From assembly GCA_000697055.1 (NCBI GenBank), contig JNDT01002413.1, forward strand, positions 1 through 64,000: DNA of 64,000 nt, given 5' to 3'. A program made the translations under genes and the position numbers. The notes under the pieces were generated by a model, which saw only the letters and a program-made list of their open reading frames with translations, did not search any database and was not told the DNA's origin. Source of the stretch: Saksenaea vasiformis B4078. Its lineage: Eukaryota; Mucoromycota; Mucoromycetes; Mucorales; Saksenaeaceae. Numbering within the stretch: position 1 is the stretch's first letter; every line of letters starts with the position of its first letter. Below are positions 28,707-40,215 of this stretch, piece by piece.

Positions 28707-31064
28707 CTAGGCAAATCGTCTACTATGAAAATCTTCGGGTACTTCCTGGAAATCATAGCCAACCGCAGCCTGATATACCTCGATATCTATTATCAAGTAT
28801 TATTAATAGATAGATCTTAAAATGTTTTCATGAGAATATTATTTACCCATAGGCTTTTTCTTTCGGATTAGACAATCTGTGATTTTGTCTGGATGCAATC
28901 GCTCCTCTCGATTAAACTTCAACCGCACCTGAGAACGCGTACGACCCGGCAAAAGCTTTGAAATCATCTCAAAATCTGTGCCAAACTGACATAATGCCTA
29001 TTTTTAAAGTTAGAACCAATCTATTGTCACTCTGGTAAATAGTTACTTCGTAAAATTTATCTGTTTCGTCGATTGTCCAGCGAGCACTCCTTGATTTTCT
29101 GCCATATGTTTGACTGTTGACTTTGCGCGACATTGTTGTTTCTTCGACAACTTCCATATCTTCATGCGTATAGTTTGCTTGAGATGCATGACGATCAATT
29201 ACAAGCGATTCTGTGTCCAGCACAATCTGTCCATTGACAATGCGAACCTGCGGGGCATGCGATCTAATATAGATGTAAATAAGCGGTATTTAGTCTCATT
29301 GCAGTTACTTACGTCTCCGCTAGGACAGAGCTTTCTTGCATTCGATTTCGTCTCTCTTCCTCTTTCGCAGCAGCTTCTCTTTTTTCTCGCTCCTCCTTTT
29401 CTTCCTCCTGTTTCTTTAACATCTCACGTTCTTCTGGGGATAATTTCTCTCGATCATTCTCTTTTTGTTTCTTGCGCACAGCCTCTATCTCGTGGTCCTT
29501 AAACGCTTTTGATACAATACCCGTCATAAGATCTTTTGTGAAGTATGACATGGGTTTTTCCAAGTAATCAGTACGAGCCGGATCGTAGTCAATATCATCC
29601 AACGTGAGCATTTCAAGAGGATCAATCCAATTTTTGGGTCCTTTTGCTTTTGGAGCAGCTGCTGATGGAGAAGATCGCTCGCTAGCTGCTGCACGATCGT
29701 TTTCTTCGGATCGTGATGGGACACCAATTGCAATTCCTTTCGTTTTCTTTTGGCGTGCAGACGCGGATGATGTCGCAGCTGCGGGCTCCTTTGCTGAACT
29801 GCGCTCACTTGCTGCTGCCTTTTCACCTCTTTTTTTCGGCGCAGATGCCTTTTCTGAACCGGGTTCGGTTGGCGCTGCTGGCTTTCTGCCTCTTTTTTTA
29901 GGTGGTGTTGTCGATACAGTTGCATCTTCTGCACCAGGCTCGCTAGGCTCACTGGGAGCTGCTGGTTTTCTACCTCTTTTCTTGGGCGGTGTTGTAGATG
30001 TGGATGGTTCTTCTGCGCTGGGTTTACTTATTGCAGCTGGTTTTCTGCCTCTCTTTTTGGGAGGCATTTTAGTCGCAGCAGTTGTCTCGTCATCAGCGGT
30101 GGTGGTCGTCGCTGACGTTGAAGCTTTAGATTTTTTACGTGTTGTGGTAGGTTCACTACGGGTAACTTTGCGTTTAGTCCGTTTCACCAATGGTACAGTT
30201 TCGTTCTCGTTTTCCCCTTCCGCTTCTGCTTCATGTCCCGATGCTTCCTCTCTTGGATACTCTTCTCTTGCAGTTTCTGTCCTTGCTGGCAACGATTCCG
30301 GCGATTCTGCTTTGATTGGAATGGTATCTGCGCCTATGTCTATATTTTCTCTTTCTGCAAATGCACAAGCTGGACCACCACTTTTGATTTCTGAATCTTC
30401 CCCAGGTGTTGTTTCCCTAGCAGTTATATTGTGCTCTGCAGTAGAGACCTGACTAGTAACTGAGGGAATAACAACTGGTAATGCTCGTCGAGGATTAGGG
30501 ATTTGTCGGCTAGTTGATGCTTGAATCGTCGGAGGGTTATTCCTTGGTGGTTGTATAGGTGAAGGTGGAGCCACTACGGTTGGCACCGTAACAGTGGTTC
30601 GTACTGTAGTATTGATTCGCGCTGCCACTTCACAGCTTGGGGGTGGAGCAGCGCTTTTTACGTTTGCCAAATTATCTTCATGGGAGGCGTTTCTTATTGT
30701 TTCTTCTAATCTTTCACTACTTGGACCAGCGTTTGACGATTGCTTTTGTTTCTGTGTTTTCTGTTGCGATCGGGGTTGTGGTTGGGATTGCGACTGTGGT
30801 TGCGCCTGCGGTTCCGGTTGTGGCTGCGGCTGTGAATGTGATTGTGATTGTGATTGCGATTGCTGCTGCTGTTTCTGCTGTGATTGTTGTTGTGATTGCG
30901 ATTGTTGCGACTTCTGTTGCTGTGCTGGTGCAGGCCGTCTAGCAGGGCGTGCCTTCACTTTTGGAGCGAACCTTGCACTGTTTTTGTCTATATAAAGTAT
31001 TATCACGTTGTGTATAACCTCTTTATGTGCACTTACTGACACTCAAAGAAGTCAATGAAGACAT
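28707..31064 (-). CDS. BDP1: TFIIIB component B'' (BDP1)
   Basis: Five exons (31064..31037, 30987..29313, 29263..29047, 28997..28847, 28786..28707) give 716 residues. The first is only 28 nt and supplies MSSLTSLSV before NKNSARFAPKVKAR, the usual BDP1 opening. A Gln/Ser/Pro-rich low-complexity region and three or four repeats of PPKKRGRKPAA (AT-hook-like) follow. The diagnostic extended SANT domain is KVNSQTYGRKSRSARWTIDE, then ALCQFGTDFEMISKLLPGRT and QVRLKFNREER. It ends in KPMDIEVYQAAVGYDF. BDP1 joins TBP and BRF1 on RNA polymerase III promoters. The Gln-rich tract on the opposite strand produces false Cys-rich frames. Confidence 0.92.
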
Positions 31065-31896
31065 GTGGTGAAGAAGGCGCAGATAGAAGGAAAATTTTAG
31101 CTGCACGATTTGATGTATGCTGAGCTTTAAATTGCGTCTGCACCTGACAGCTTTTGCACCATGTGTTGGAACGACACGTTAGAAAGCTAGGGATTATGGT
31201 ACGCTTGGAAGAGTAGAAAAGACATCCGGGACTAAGGAAATCTAGCTCAGCTTATCTATATAGATCTGTCCCAGTGACCCGTCTACACTAGTACCTAAAC
31301 CAGTTTAAAGCCGTCCAGATACAGCGAGGTTTCACAGCAACTTTGGCAGAATGATTACAATACTCCGAAGATCGTTTGTTAATCATCTTGCAAATTGCGT
31401 TGTGCATCTGGCAAACATTTTAGCGTCTCTTGAAGGAAAGCATAGAAATCAGTGAGTCTATTAATTTCAGGTTATTCATGAATAGCGCGGCACAAGTCTT
31501 TGGTAAATAGAATTCTCATAGATGAAACTGATCAGCTGTCCAAGGTTGGATATGGATTACGGATACACAATGGTGAAGAATACGTCATGCAGGGTTCACA
31601 CAATGTGAGCGTATTATGGGCTTTGATAGACACAAGCTTCATTTGAAACCATTGTTTCAAAAATAAACAAAATTAGAGTACAATATAAAATAGCAAGTCG
31701 GGGTAGCACCCTTCGTTTTGTAATAGAACAACAGAAATACATATCAAGAAATGTAACTAACAAATGTGTAGTCGTTTCTTTCAGACAGAGGAATCAGTAG
31801 GTAGTACAACATAAAAAGACACAAAGGATAAATATATCTAACAGGGACAGAAAGTCAGGTTACATTGAAAGATAGCTTTGCACTACTTACAGTTAA
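31065..31896. other. Intergenic, nothing recognised
   Basis: Between the BDP1 start and the end of the DUF3712 gene. It includes the BDP1 promoter and the 3' region of the next gene. No coding signal seen. Confidence 0.45.
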
Positions 31897-34800
31897 CTAA
31901 ACTCTGAATGGCCAGAGGAAGTGATGACCGCTGTCAGAAGTTGTGCTGGCAGGAGGCTCCGAAGATTTGGTTTCAGAACTACCCTTCGATGGCTCAGAGG
32001 TCGGCTTTGGCTCATCAGAGGTGGGCTTTGGCTCATCAGTGGTCGACTTCGGCTCTTCAGATGAGGTTGGCTTTGGTGCCTCAGTTGGTTGCGGCTTGTC
32101 CTGGCTCGTGGTCTGCGATGGCTCAGGCTTGCTGCCGATTACAGACGTAATAGTGCTCTGCAAAGAGGGAAGAATTCCAGAAGATGTAGTGGAAACCGGT
32201 GTAGTAGTAGTAGAAGGTATCTTTCCACCGTTCTTGATAATATCAGTGATGTTGGCCGGCAATTCACCACCGAGTGGGATATTAAGACCCAGGAGGTCAG
32301 CATCTATTTCCAAGGGAACGCTGTTTTGATAATAATACATATCAGAAGAGTAACCATCGCCGACAATAGTGGAGACATTCTGCTTCACATCGATAACCTT
32401 GTTCTTGGAGGCAATGACCTCGAGGAGTTGGAGGAGATCGGCATCGACATTCACAGGCAATCCGTCAGAAGTTGCTTTACCGCCAGCTGGTACAGTAACA
32501 GGGCTTGAAAGCTTGTAGTCAATGTGTCCCATTTGGAAAGGTCCGTTTTTGCCATTGTAGGTTACAGCTGCATGCACTTCGGTCAGTGTATACTGCGTCT
32601 TGAGCGGGTTTTGAAGTGTAATGTATGCAGTGGCCTTCTTCGCCAAAATATCAGCGCCAGCCTTGACCTTGACACCAGCGACCAGATTAGACTGGATACC
32701 GGTCATTTCAGTGGCGAGCTTGACAGTAGAGAACGCGTCTTGTAACGAAGCAATGTTGGTGGATTTTGTGGTTCCTTGGATAGTCAACGGTACTTTAGCA
32801 GCCGTTAAGTAGTCACCGAGCATCTGACTAATAGCCTTGCTGTCGGTTCCGGGTCCACCCAAATGGAACTCTGCGTTGAACTGGTTCATTCCCGGTTTGA
32901 TAACCACATTTTTGAGGTATACGTTTCCGATATCCGAATTGAATTGATTCATGATTGTGGAGAACGATATATCCCCAACGTTAATGGTGATCTGAGAGGG
33001 ATTGTTGAACGCGACGACCAGGTTGATCAGAATATAATCCTTCGTGCCACCGACAACCTCCAGGCTCAAGATATTGTTCTTCCCGTCGAAGTTAGAGAAT
33101 CCTGGAAAATATGATAAGTATTGTGGTTATATAAAAACAATTATAATAGCTTACCAGCCAAGCTCGTCTGAACATTGAAACCAATGTTGTTCAACTTTAG
33201 AGCTCCAACGGCTGTGTCAGTAACGGCATTCGAAGATCCAGCAAGTCCAAATGTTAAGCCATTCTGAGAAGTCAACAGTTTAACGAAGTTGTTAAAGGCG
33301 GGATGTGCGTTGTCGAACACTTGGAAGGGAACGTTGGAGAACTGGGTAGTAACCAGACCGCTACCGCTTGTAGTCGCTTTCTCATCGGGAATCTTGAGAG
33401 TTGCGATATTAGAACCACCATAGTTGGCGTTGACAAGCATGTTCAACTGGCTGACACCGAGAGGGAAACCAAATGGATTCTTCAGCTGTGCCTCAACCTG
33501 CTTAGAACTGGATGGCGGCGCATAAGCATCCTTCGTGAAGTCCATCTCCATGTCCTTCATAGTAATAGCAGGGATCAACACTGGCTTCTCTTTTGGACCC
33601 GGCAATATGACGTTTTCAATCTTGAGAGTCTTGAAAGCAGTTGTCAGCCAACCAACTTGACCACCAGGACCAGAGCCAGAAGCACCTTCAACAGAAACAA
33701 TAGAATTGTTTGCAGATAGGTAATTCTCAAAGACCTTTGTAACGGCGTCAAGTCCTTGTTGGGAGTCTTGATGGATCAGGCGACCCTTCATGTTCATTTC
33801 GGTTGATCCGCGAGGTGGGAAGACTGCATTGCCGTCTGAAGCAAGGGGACCCAGCAGAACATTTTGGAAGTACGTGTTGAAGCCTACGCCATTGAGGTTG
33901 AAGCCAACTTGACTAGGGTTCTTGATTGTCGTCTTGGCCGTCAAGGTAATACCGCCAGCAGGGTCATTAGCTGGAAGATCAAACGAGTTGATTGTTACGC
34001 AATCCTTGAAACCATTTGCACCGGTAAGGTTCACGAACTTCTCCATATGGATGTTATTAAAGGTGAAACCCAGAGCGCTAACGTCCACCGAGTTGGTGTA
34101 GATATCCCATACGAAATCGTTGTTGTTGATCAGGTAACCAGCGAATTTTGCCATATAGTTTTGGTCAGAGATCGTAAAGTCACCACTGACGTCGAACTGG
34201 GCACCAGCATTTGGTTGAGCCTGGATAGTTGGCATGGTCACCTTACCAAGCTCCTTGCCTTGCCAAGCTACGGTCAAAGGCTGAGGGAAACTGATAGCGG
34301 CAGCCATAGGACCAGTATTGGTAATAGAACCCTTCATTTGGACCTTGAAGTTGGCATCGGTAGGCGCTGACAGAATAATTGTATCAAAACCCAACTTGGC
34401 ACCATCGACGATTTGCTGTACAATGGGTTGGCCAACGATGGGGATAAGGCGGGTCACAGAATTGTCGGTAGAGACCTTGACATTACTCTGAGCAAACTGC
34501 AGATCATCAGTATACTGGCCAATGTGCAAGGCCGATTGCAACTGAAGATCGACTTCCAAGCCCTTCATGGCTTCCATGACGTAGTTGGAAATGTTGAAGC
34601 CTTGGAACACCTCGGGTTGCGGGGACACATTTTGTTGACCTTGGATGTGGAAACCGCCCATACCAAGAAGTGCGTCAAGAGCATTGGTATTCAGATTAGA
34701 CTTGACAGCCAGCTGTCGAAGAAGTAATGCCACTGCGGCAGGCTGCAGGTTCATCTTCATCTGGAGTGGGGAAGACTGACCAGTTGCATGACCGGGAATC

Positions 34801-37059
34801 ACAATCGGGTTGTTGCTGATGTCCTGGTTAATGTTTCCTACAGGCATCCCTTGAAAAGTAACAGAAGATACGACCTTGGTGATGGACAATCCAGCAGAGA
34901 ATGGATTGGCAATACTGACTTGCACACCAACTAAGCTTGTCTGAGGTGTGTCGGGATTGACCGTCAACGCAGATCCCTGGATCAAGGGAGCCTTCAGACC
35001 AGGAAGAGTGGTACCAATCGAAATGGCTCCAAGAGCATTTGCCAGCGATGCGATACCAGTCGAACCGTCAAATCCAGCAATTTGAACAGCGTTGTCCTTG
35101 CCCATGACGAACGTACTCAGCAGATTTTGCCCGACCTGTGAGCTCTTCGGGTCAAATGTAGCAGTCGCCAAAACAGTATTCTTTCCGCGGACCAGATTGA
35201 GATTGCTCAAAGTTACCAGACCCAGTTGCTGGTCGTCAGCTTTCATAGCAAAATTCACATTGCCTGTGGAGATGCTGAAATCCGAAGGGTTGTCCATGGA
35301 GACATTGATGGCAAGTTGAAGCGCCTTATCGGTACCACCAGTAACGTCGAGACTGTTGATAGCAGTTGGTGTACTGTTCAAGAATCGCAGACCATGAAGT
35401 TCTGTGGGCACTTCGAAAGAGATACCAGAAAGGGTAATCATACCAATTGGTGTCTGAGTCTTGGTTGTCGCATTTCCACCAACTTGGAAAGAATACAGAT
35501 CCGAAGAGGTGAGAGAGTAGGTGTATTCGTTGAAAGCCTTCTCTTTTCCAGGAAGACCCGTGATGGCATTGTTATTCAAGGCGAATTGGAGCTTGCCAGA
35601 CTTCTGGTCACTCTGGGCGGGAACCATGGGCACTTGAATGATGGCGAAGTCACCTGAGGAGTTCGTACCAAGAGAAATATTTTGAGAGACCTCGGTGATG
35701 TTGAGCGAGAATCCAAAAGGAATGGAAAAGTCGGCGATGACAGCAGGTGCAGATGCAACAGGGGCGTATGGGGCATTCTCGCTGAACTTAAGATCGAGAT
35801 AGCCCATGTTAACCGCATTGATGAGCTTGAGGGGCTCGCTAGCAGCAAGGCCGACATTCAGCTGAACCGACTGGAAACCTTCAGAGAGCCAACCAATTGC
35901 ATCCTTGCCGTTAGGCGCACAAGAGAGGCCGGTAGCAGTTGTTGTGGAGATCTTTCCTGCAATGTAGTTGGAGAAAAGTGTGCTGATCTTTTCCAAGTCA
36001 GCCGTGTTATTCTGCGGCTTCAAGACACCCTTGAGGTTGATCATGTTCTCGCCCTTTTGCAGGGTAATCCCGTCTGCGGAGACATCACCAAGGCTGACGC
36101 CATCGTAACCAATCGCCATTCTGATTGTACCGAGCTGGACGCCAATAGGAGAAGGACTGACCAAGGCTGTCCCCAGTTCTACGTTGATGCCGCCCCCTGC
36201 AGCATCGGAGGGAAGCTGGAATGACTTGATGCTAACTTGCGGAAAGCCATCCATGCCTAATGAAAACGTGTTAGCTTAAAAGTCCTTTAAATTGCGCGAT
36301 TTGTAGCCTTGTGTCACTTGCCATCGATAGATATGATTTTGTCAAGATTGACCGTGGCAGTCCTATAGAGGGGAAGTTAAGTACAAACAGTTACAGATGC
36401 AGAGGTCAACCTTACCTAGATAGAGCAGTGATATCAAGCTTTCCTTTCATGTTCCAATCAAAAGATTTTTTAGCTAACATATCACGAGAGAATGCCGCAA
36501 AGTACGTTGCATTTTGAATCAAGAATGGCGTGGACGCGTCAAGCTGACCAGAACCGCCAGCAATGCTGGTATCTGGCAAGGTAATGGTACCAAGCAGGGT
36601 ATTATTGTAGAAGACACTAATAGGGTTCTGGAACTTGATGCTCGCGGAAAAGGGACCGGTGTTTGAGAGCTTGCTCTTCATCGCCATATAGAACGACTTT
36701 TGTGGATCCAAATCGCGTTTTGTAAGTTTCAAAGCATTGGAACCGTGTAAATTATTAGGAGGCGTAAACGTGATCTGAGCTGATTCCACTTCGATACCAG
36801 CGTGATTCATAAGGGACTGAGCGATCATAGGGAAAAATACAAATACAGCGAGCAATACAACGACGAGAATAATGATGGCACTGATAACCGCGCAGATGAT
36901 CCAATATTTCTTCTGCTTGTAGAATTTCTTCTTTGGTGGTGGTGGCGGCTTTTCCGAATATTCCTCCATAACACCTTCTTCGACACGGTATGCAGTGTGG
37001 TAATGCGCGTCTGCAGCTGCCGTAGCCAGCGGCTCTGTTTGCTGATCGCTTCCGTGCAT
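31897..37059 (-). CDS. Large DUF3712 membrane protein, Tag1-like
   Basis: Four exons (37059..36416, 36362..36322, 36256..33155, 33101..31897) give 1663 residues. The cytosolic N-terminus is Pro-rich (EKPPPPPKKKFY), followed by one membrane segment (YWIICAVISAIIILVVVLLA). A very long extracytosolic region follows, with repeated β-rich DUF3712/LEA2-like modules. Similar blocks recur, e.g. INSFDLPANDPAGGITL and IKSFQLPSDAAGGGINV. The Thr/Ser/Pro/Glu-rich end has repeats of EPKPTS(D/E) and ends HHFLWPFRV. DUF3712 proteins with this layout include yeast Tag1, a vacuolar membrane protein acting in autophagy termination. Vacuolar location here is inference. The second intron uses a GC donor. Many N-x-S/T sites suggest heavy glycosylation. 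Confidence 0.85.
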
Positions 37060-39455
37060 GACTAGCTGCGTCTCTTTTTCTTATTAAAGAAAGAAAGAAA
37101 AAAAAAGCTGAAAGAGTGGAGAGTAAATTGAATTGAAAAAAAAAGAATGTATGTTTAATAGCGCAGCGGTTGAAGCACCGGCTATGTATAATAAAAGAGA
37201 TTGGACGTAAAAGTAAAGAGCAAAACGATGTCGAAAGGGAAGTGGAAGGAGTGTCTAGCTTTATAATTTGTCGTTTTTGTGAGTCCGAAGTATAAACGCT
37301 CCACTTATTCTACCTTGTGGGGAACAAATAGATTTTGGTTATCTGTTCTGGTATAGTACATGTGAATTACCCATAGAATGCCGAAGTCCAATATGGTTAG
37401 TCTCCTAATTGATCACAGGAAATAGAAAGCTTTGATTTATTGCAGTTGGTTTGTTTCATTCAGCTGCATCTCGTCGCACCATTTTGACATTTTTGTTTCC
37501 ATAGTTCAATTGTTTCTTTCGCAGCGATCGCTTTGCAGTATTATTTGTTGACGATAGGTACGCAGCGCTACCATTGAATTATAGGTTACACATTCTGTGG
37601 ATTCAGCCTATGTCTATTGCAGTTTCTAGTTAGTCGCCTAATCACCATGGTTAGAATTTGTTGCTCAGACAACTTCAACAAAGAGATGTACTAAACGGAA
37701 GAAGAAAGCGTCATTTTAATCCCTCAGTAACACTTCTTCCTGAAAACAAATACAGTTTCCACCATCTACCCTAGCTAGGGGAAACAACTTGCAAATGGTC
37801 AAAGGGGTACACAATACCATTAAAGTTCACAGCCACAGGTCGATCTTTTTGATTTCCGAAGCGATAAATTCATACATCACATCAAGGAGCCCCTTTTTGG
37901 TACGACGAGGTTACTGTACTACCAGATAGATATGGGTTTCCTTGGCCAGATCTCACAATAAGCCGGAGTTATGAATGTGCGGATCTGGAAAGGCCATTTT
38001 ATAGCCTCTTACGATGGTAACCATATAACGGAAACCTTGTGCGTTTCCCGTCCCGCTATTTCTAGTGTGGTGGAATTGGCTCAATATCCTTTTCCATCCT
38101 GCGAAAAAAACAAAGGTTAAAATATTTCATATTCAGAGACAGTCGTTATGAAACCAACAGAGGTGGCTATGAAGCTAGTAATGCCAAGCTACAGGAATCT
38201 GAGTACAAGAAAGTGACGCGACATACAGATGCCGTTCTAGTATTATGGAAAAGACTTCGCCTCACCACTTCCGACGGTGATGTGTGGGATGTGCACGTGT
38301 ATGCCTCACGTTAGTAACGAAAAGTAATGTCATGTAACGACTGATAGGCTTTCGGGAAAAACCTTGCTCATATAAAGGCATGAACATCAGGTTTTCTTTT
38401 TAGTATGATTGCCGGGGCGAGCAATTTCTTTGACAATGTTTCAAACCATTCGGGGGAAGCATCAATACAAAGAAGAGGTTCAGGATGTACTGTTGCCTTT
38501 TGTAGTATAGACTTTGAGATATAAGATAAGTTCTATGCCTAATCAGTTATCTTTTTTGTGCCCAGTCCATGCATTGGTGCCCTTTTCCCCGCATCCCCGC
38601 ATGCTCTCCATCATCACCCAGTATAGGAAATATATTCGGGCCTCTGGTCAAAGCGGAGATACACACGTCTTGGATGTGCACTCTTAGATGCAGAAAGCAG
38701 TTTCCTTTTCATTTGGCAACAGCACGTGTGCATAAATACCGTGGACGTAATAGAACTTTACTGTGGGAAAATTATTCATAGAGTGTATTCTTCAGACTCG
38801 TGCCCCAAAAATAGGGCGCCTGTGGATGTATGATGTGCAAAGGCTACACAAAATTTCATCTGTGAAACACCAATGACCTGGCGATTACTAACAAAGAATT
38901 ATTTTGCTGCTGTGCCAAGTGAAGAAAAAATTTATCAGGCACCACATTTTTCCATTCACGGAGACTCGTCCTTCTTTCGGCGACGTCTACCACAATAAGT
39001 GGAAGTAAGCATAACAGCCCTGTATGATGATGCTGACACGCAGACGGACCCCTCCGATAGTTTGACGACTTCAGACAGCTGTTGAGCAACACAAGACGAT
39101 CTGAGAACCCGATCAAGCTGTCCGCCCATAAAATTTTTTCCAAATGAGAACCTTTTTACACAGGTGGAGATTCAACCCGTAGTACGTAAATCTTGTGTCT
39201 ACGATGAGGTAACAAGAATATATAAATAACTCACTCAATCGTTCCACCGTTGGATCTCAATGATAAGAAACGTTTACAAACTCTGTCGATATGTCAGTAA
39301 GGTGACATATACAAGAACATAGTTTCAGTAACATAACCATGTCAACAATAAGCTTCCAGATCATGATTTTCCCTTGGTCTAGCAAACCAACACATGTGAA
39401 TATATATGAACACAATATCCTGATCTATTCGATAATATAACGTAGTTTATTCCGT
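37060..39455. other. Long intergenic stretch with one coding-like relic
   Basis: An A/G-rich tract at 37080-37145 is the T/C-rich promoter of the Tag1-like gene on the minus strand. Apart from the fragment at 37971-38314, no coding signal is recognised. Confidence 0.4.
37971..38314 (+). pseudogene. Coding-like relic, unidentified
   Basis: From the ATG at 37971 the plus strand encodes about 48 protein-like codons (MNVRIWKGHFIASYDGNHIT). After a short intron-like gap with an acceptor at ATTCAG it reads on with RDSRYETNRGGYEASNAKLQ and DAVLVLWKRLRLTTSDGDVW to a TAG at 38312. The style resembles mobile-element passenger proteins of this window, but I cannot assign a family. Confidence 0.25.
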
Positions 39456-40215
39456 CTACATTGTGTACACTCTCATAGGGAAGTAAGATCCTAAATGACA
39501 TGTCAGAACAAACGCGTACCACCGACCTAAAACAGAAAAAGTGCAACTACAACTTACCGTCATTGGGAGGCACAAAGTCTTCCGAGACCTTCCACTCCAT
39601 CTTTCGTCCCCAGTTGGGTGTTGGAGCAAGCTTATCTACGCTGTACAATTTCTGGCTGTTCAGCACTTCGGCAAGAGGCTTCGCCTGAGTCACTTCGACA
39701 GCTGCAGCGGCTTGGTCATTGGATTCTGCAGGTGGCAAGCTGACGGTACTCGGTAATCAATATACCGCGTTTCTTTTGATTATTTTCAACCCATACCTTG
39801 CCTTCGCGGATTTACCCTCGAGCAAACCGGCAACATCCTGTTGCGTATACACTGCAAGACGTGGGTAATTTCTGCGAACATCACGCTGGTAGTAGTAGTT
39901 GCCGCTAATGTTCGATGCTTCCGATTTGGGGTATCGGTATTTCTCAGGTCGGGAACTAACAAAGACCACATCAGCTTCGGTTTCTTCACAGCTCTCAGCG
40001 TATCATACCCCACAGCTGGTGTTCTGAATTTGCCTACAACAGGCATACCATCGGTGGAAAGTGGGTTCTAAATAAAACGCGATTGGTGAATATAACGGAT
40101 TCTACGACTACACTAGTTTCGTTTCGCGATCGATGCACAAACGCGACGGGGCATTGATGCATACCACAGAGAAATACTTCTTGACCCAGGCCCACGTTTT
40201 CGAATTCCAAGACAT
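39456..40215 (-). CDS. Probable mitochondrial complex I accessory subunit (fungal 18-21 kDa type)
   Basis: Five short exons (40215..40165, 40067..40009, 39955..39797, 39739..39558, 39526..39456) join in frame through GT-AG introns to a 173-residue protein. It begins MSWNSKTWAWVKKYFSV, then NPLSTDGMPVVGKFRTP, GSRPEKYRYPKSEAS, YYYQRDVRRNYPRLAVYTQ, LYSVDKLAPTP, and ends GSYFPMRVYTM. The third exon only makes sense when joined by the GTATGA donor at 40008, which yields VGSRPEKYRYP. The RDVRRNYPRLAV pattern recalls a fungal NADH:ubiquinone oxidoreductase accessory subunit; that identification is from memory and tentative. The gene itself is supported by five consistent frame joins. Confidence 0.62.

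Noticed and set aside
30594..30995. Cysteine-rich frame opposite BDP1
   Set aside because: It is the antisense of the Gln-codon tract of BDP1, whose own frame is supported by a SANT domain and five exons.
37156..37195. tRNA-like A-box agcgcagcggttgaagca
   Set aside because: No B box (GTTCGA-type) follows and no cloverleaf arms pair.
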